Positions 7,704 to 8,974 of a DNA stretch of 8,974 bases are shown piece by piece (the first letter of the stretch is position 1; each line of letters opens with the position of its first letter). The DNA comes from Desulfobacteraceae bacterium (GTDB taxonomy: Bacteria > Desulfobacterota > Desulfobacteria > Desulfobacterales > Desulfosalsimonadaceae), in assembly GCA_024636355.1 (NCBI GenBank), contig JAGXHH010000168.1, positions 1-8,974 on the forward strand, read 5' to 3'. The translations under genes were made by a program, and so were the position numbers. The notes under the pieces are model-generated. The model searched no databases. It worked only from the letters and a program-made list of their open reading frames with translations, and was not told the origin of the DNA.

Positions 7704-7730
7704 ATAATATTCTTTGTTTCATCCTGTCAA
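7704..7730 (-). promoter_or_regulatory. Candidate sigma70 promoter for the methylmalonyl-CoA operon
   Basis: On the minus strand a perfect TTGACA (-35, plus 7725-7730) is followed 15 nt later by TATTAT (-10, plus 7704-7709), a 5-of-6 match. The spacing is short compared with the usual 16-18 nt, which may mean weak or activator-assisted activity. The AT-rich context and the palindrome directly downstream support it. Transcription would start near 7697. Confidence 0.5.
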
Positions 7731-7792
7731 GAAGATTTATACACCGTGTCGAATTAGTTGCCTGCGGTTTGCTCGGAAGCTAAACCTTGCTT

Positions 7793-8503
7793 TTAAAGAG
7801 CCAAATCGAAATGTAATAATTTTTTAAGATCATTGCGGGAAATGCACTCAATTTCAATGTTAAAAACGGCTTCAAGATGCCGCTGCACAGATGCCGCGAT
7901 ATCCCGCATCGTAAAATGCTTTTCTGTCAATTCGGATAAAGAGGTCATCCGGACGCCTTTCATGCCGCAGGGGTAAATCCATTCAAAGGGTGTCAGGTCC
8001 ATATCGATATTCAATGAAAAACCATGAAGGGTGATGCCGCGCCGGATGGCAATCCCGATACTGCCGAGTTTCCGGCGCCCTGCCCATATGCCGATATTCT
8101 CTATGCTTCCCTCGGAAGTTACACCATGATCGGCCGCTGTCCGGCACATAATCGCTTCAATGGACGTGACAAACGTACGGATGTCGAGGCCGAGGGCGTC
8201 GATATCGACAATCAGGTAGCCGACCAGCTGGCCGGGGCCGTGATAGGTGATATCGCCTCCCCGTTCGATTGACACGACATCGATTTTTTTTTCCTGCAAC
8301 ACCGCATCTTCGATGATCAGGTTCCGGCGCCCGCCCCGTTTGCCGGTCGTAAAAACAGGGGGATGTTCGAGCAGCAGGACCAGATTCCGGTCAAATTCCC
8401 CGCGAATCCGCATTTCGGCCACTTGCGTCTGGAGCCGGTAGGCGGTTTGGTACGTCACCGTCCCCATTTCAACCACCAGCCATTTTTCTCTTGTATCAAA
8501 CAT
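7793..8503 (-). CDS. lipB: Octanoyl-[acyl carrier protein]:protein octanoyltransferase (LipB)
   Basis: LipB moves octanoyl from acyl carrier protein to lipoate-dependent proteins, the first step of lipoate assembly in the cytoplasm. From the ATG at 8503 the protein is 236 residues, close to family length. Signatures are RGGDITYHGPGQLVGY (around residues 80-95), KLGSIGIAIRRGITLHGFSLN with the conserved Lys, and IYPCGMKGVRMTSL with the catalytic Cys. I chose ATG 8503 because AGGCGG lies 5 nt upstream and the family usually begins just before the WLVVEMG-like strand. An upstream GTG at 8521 would add six residues but has no well-placed ribosome-binding site. No lipA lies next to it. Downstream is a long gap and the separately promoted methylmalonyl-CoA operon, so the two units are probably not co-transcribed. 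It ends in TAA. Confidence 0.95.
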   Translation of the reverse strand: MFDTREKWLVVEMGTVTYQTAYRLQTQVAEMRIRGEFDRNLVLLLEHPPVFTTGKRGGRRNLIIEDAVLQEKKIDVVSIERGGDITYHGPGQLVGYLIVDIDALGLDIRTFVTSIEAIMCRTAADHGVTSEGSIENIGIWAGRRKLGSIGIAIRRGITLHGFSLNIDMDLTPFEWIYPCGMKGVRMTSLSELTEKHFTMRDIAASVQRHLEAVFNIEIECISRNDLKKLLHFDLAL

Positions 8504-8557
8504 GGGTGCCGCCTGTTTCACTGAAGATATGAAATGCAGCTCCTAATCAAACATTTA

Positions 8558-8591
8558 CGGCCGATGCTCACAGTTGTGGACATATCGGCCG
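8558..8591. repeat. Inverted repeat between the GspE/PilB-type gene and lipB
   Basis: CGGCCGAT (8558-8565) and ATCGGCCG (8584-8591) are perfect 8-bp arms around 18 nt, and the loop itself contains CACA-GT-TGTG. On the minus strand the following bases are only loosely T-rich, so a transcription terminator for the upstream gene is possible but weak. Confidence 0.5.
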
Positions 8592-8643
8592 CATTGTTAA
8601 TCTATTCGAGAATCTGCCGGAGCGAAGCGACATCTGAATACCT

Positions 8644-8678
8644 TCTGGCTCCTGACTCCTGAATTCTGGCTTCTGCTT
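8644..8678. repeat. Degenerate heptamer tandem repeat, five units
   Basis: Five consecutive 7-bp units read TCTGGCT, CCTGACT, CCTGAAT, TCTGGCT, TCTGCTT on the plus strand. The tract begins at the stop codon of the GspE/PilB-type gene and fills the start of the gap before lipB. It is too short and degenerate to be a CRISPR array. Confidence 0.65.
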
Positions 8679-8974
8679 TATTTTATACAGACTTTCCGCA
8701 CTTCAAGCAGATCGCAAAAGCCACCGAAAATTTTGGCGATGCCGTCCTGTTTCAGGGTGGTCATCCCTTCTTCGATGGCAAGATCCCGGATTTCGCTCAT
8801 CATGGCCCGTCGCTGGATGAGATGCTTTACTGTATCGGTGCCCATCAACAGTTCATGGATGCCCATCCGGCCGCGATACCCGGTGTTGTTACAGGCCGGA
8901 CACCCTTTGGGTCGAAACAGGATCAGGTCTTTGCTGTACTTCATTTTCATATGCTTTTCGAAGTATTGCGGGTC
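8678..8974 (-). CDS. C-terminal part of a GspE/PilB-family secretion or type IV pilus assembly ATPase (5' end outside window)
   Basis: The last 98 codons of a larger gene are present, and the frame is open to the right edge. The segment GCPACNNTGYRGRMGIHELL carries one CxxC pair of the zinc-binding element seen in GspE/PilB ATPases, followed by the family's conserved GYxGRxGIHE block. The tail IRDLAIEEGMTTLKQDGIAKI then matches the usual C-terminal helix pattern (L-x2-A-x2-G-M-x-TL-x2-DG). These hexameric ATPases power pilus polymerisation or type II secretion at the inner membrane. The Walker motifs lie outside the window, so I cannot separate pilus from secretion type. The gene ends in TAA, inside the first unit of the heptamer repeat. 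The internal ATG at 8950 is not the real start because coding continues upstream. Confidence 0.9.
   Translation of the reverse strand, partial: DPQYFEKHMKMKYSKDLILFRPKGCPACNNTGYRGRMGIHELLMGTDTVKHLIQRRAMMSEIRDLAIEEGMTTLKQDGIAKIFGGFCDLLEVRKVCIK

Larger units (their letters stand above)
7478..7792 (-). other. Intergenic region between lipB and mce: candidate promoter and about 220-nt leader
   Basis: This 315-bp stretch has no convincing gene on either strand. It holds a predicted sigma70 promoter (7704-7730), an operator-like palindrome (7685-7699), an imperfect hairpin in the leader (7631-7673) and the mce ribosome-binding site. A second TTGACA box (7591-7596) has only a poor -10 partner. I looked for a cobalamin riboswitch, which would suit a B12-dependent operon, but found no recognisable B12 box. 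Confidence 0.6.

Noticed and set aside
7752..7792. Rho-independent terminator after lipB
   Set aside because: The GGTTTAGC/GCAAACC stem is bulged and no T-run follows it on the minus strand.
8503..8521. GTG at 8521 as the lipB start
   Set aside because: The nearest AGGAG is about 18 nt upstream, too far, whereas ATG 8503 has a well-placed AGGCGG and fits family N-termini.
8644..8678. CRISPR array
   Set aside because: The units are 7 bp, contiguous and degenerate, without spacers, and no cas genes are present.

Overview
The window reads as a chromosomal segment from a mesophilic, moderately GC-rich bacterium, most likely a Desulfobacterota sulfate reducer or propionate/succinate-metabolising relative. 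This is inferred from gene content and protein style, not from a search. Every gene I can support lies on the minus strand, so the window is described from high to low coordinates.

Right edge (about 8974-7793): the C-terminal end of a GspE/PilB-type secretion or type IV pilus ATPase, then a 150-170 bp gap with a heptamer repeat tract and an inverted repeat, then a complete octanoyltransferase gene (lipB). A 315-bp gap (7478-7792) follows. It carries a plausible sigma70 promoter with a palindrome near the predicted transcription start, and a leader of about 220 nt before the next gene.

Main block (7477-1): a methylmalonyl-CoA operon in the order epimerase (mce), methylmalonyl-CoA mutase (single 709-residue chain), MeaB GTPase chaperone, 12S-type carboxyltransferase, a 75-residue MmdE/OadG-tail-like small subunit, and a 5S-type pyruvate/oxaloacetate carboxyltransferase with a fused biotin-carrier part that runs off the left edge. 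Together these interconvert succinyl-CoA, (R)- and (S)-methylmalonyl-CoA and propionyl-CoA. The last step probably moves the carboxyl group between methylmalonyl-CoA and pyruvate/oxaloacetate through biotin. No biotin carboxylase or membrane sodium-pump subunit lies between these genes, which fits a transcarboxylase better than an ATP-driven carboxylase or sodium-pumping decarboxylase.

The main anomaly is in the 12S-type carboxyltransferase. Its frame is intact over 517 codons except for one in-frame TAG at codon 199 (3164-3166), inside a highly conserved motif. The family signature continues in the same frame directly after it. This could be amber recoding (pyrrolysine, or suppression as Gln/Glu/Lys), a recent nonsense mutation, or a sequencing error. 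The sequence alone cannot decide. The small-subunit gene just downstream ends in TAG, apparently as a normal stop, so TAG is not fully reassigned here.
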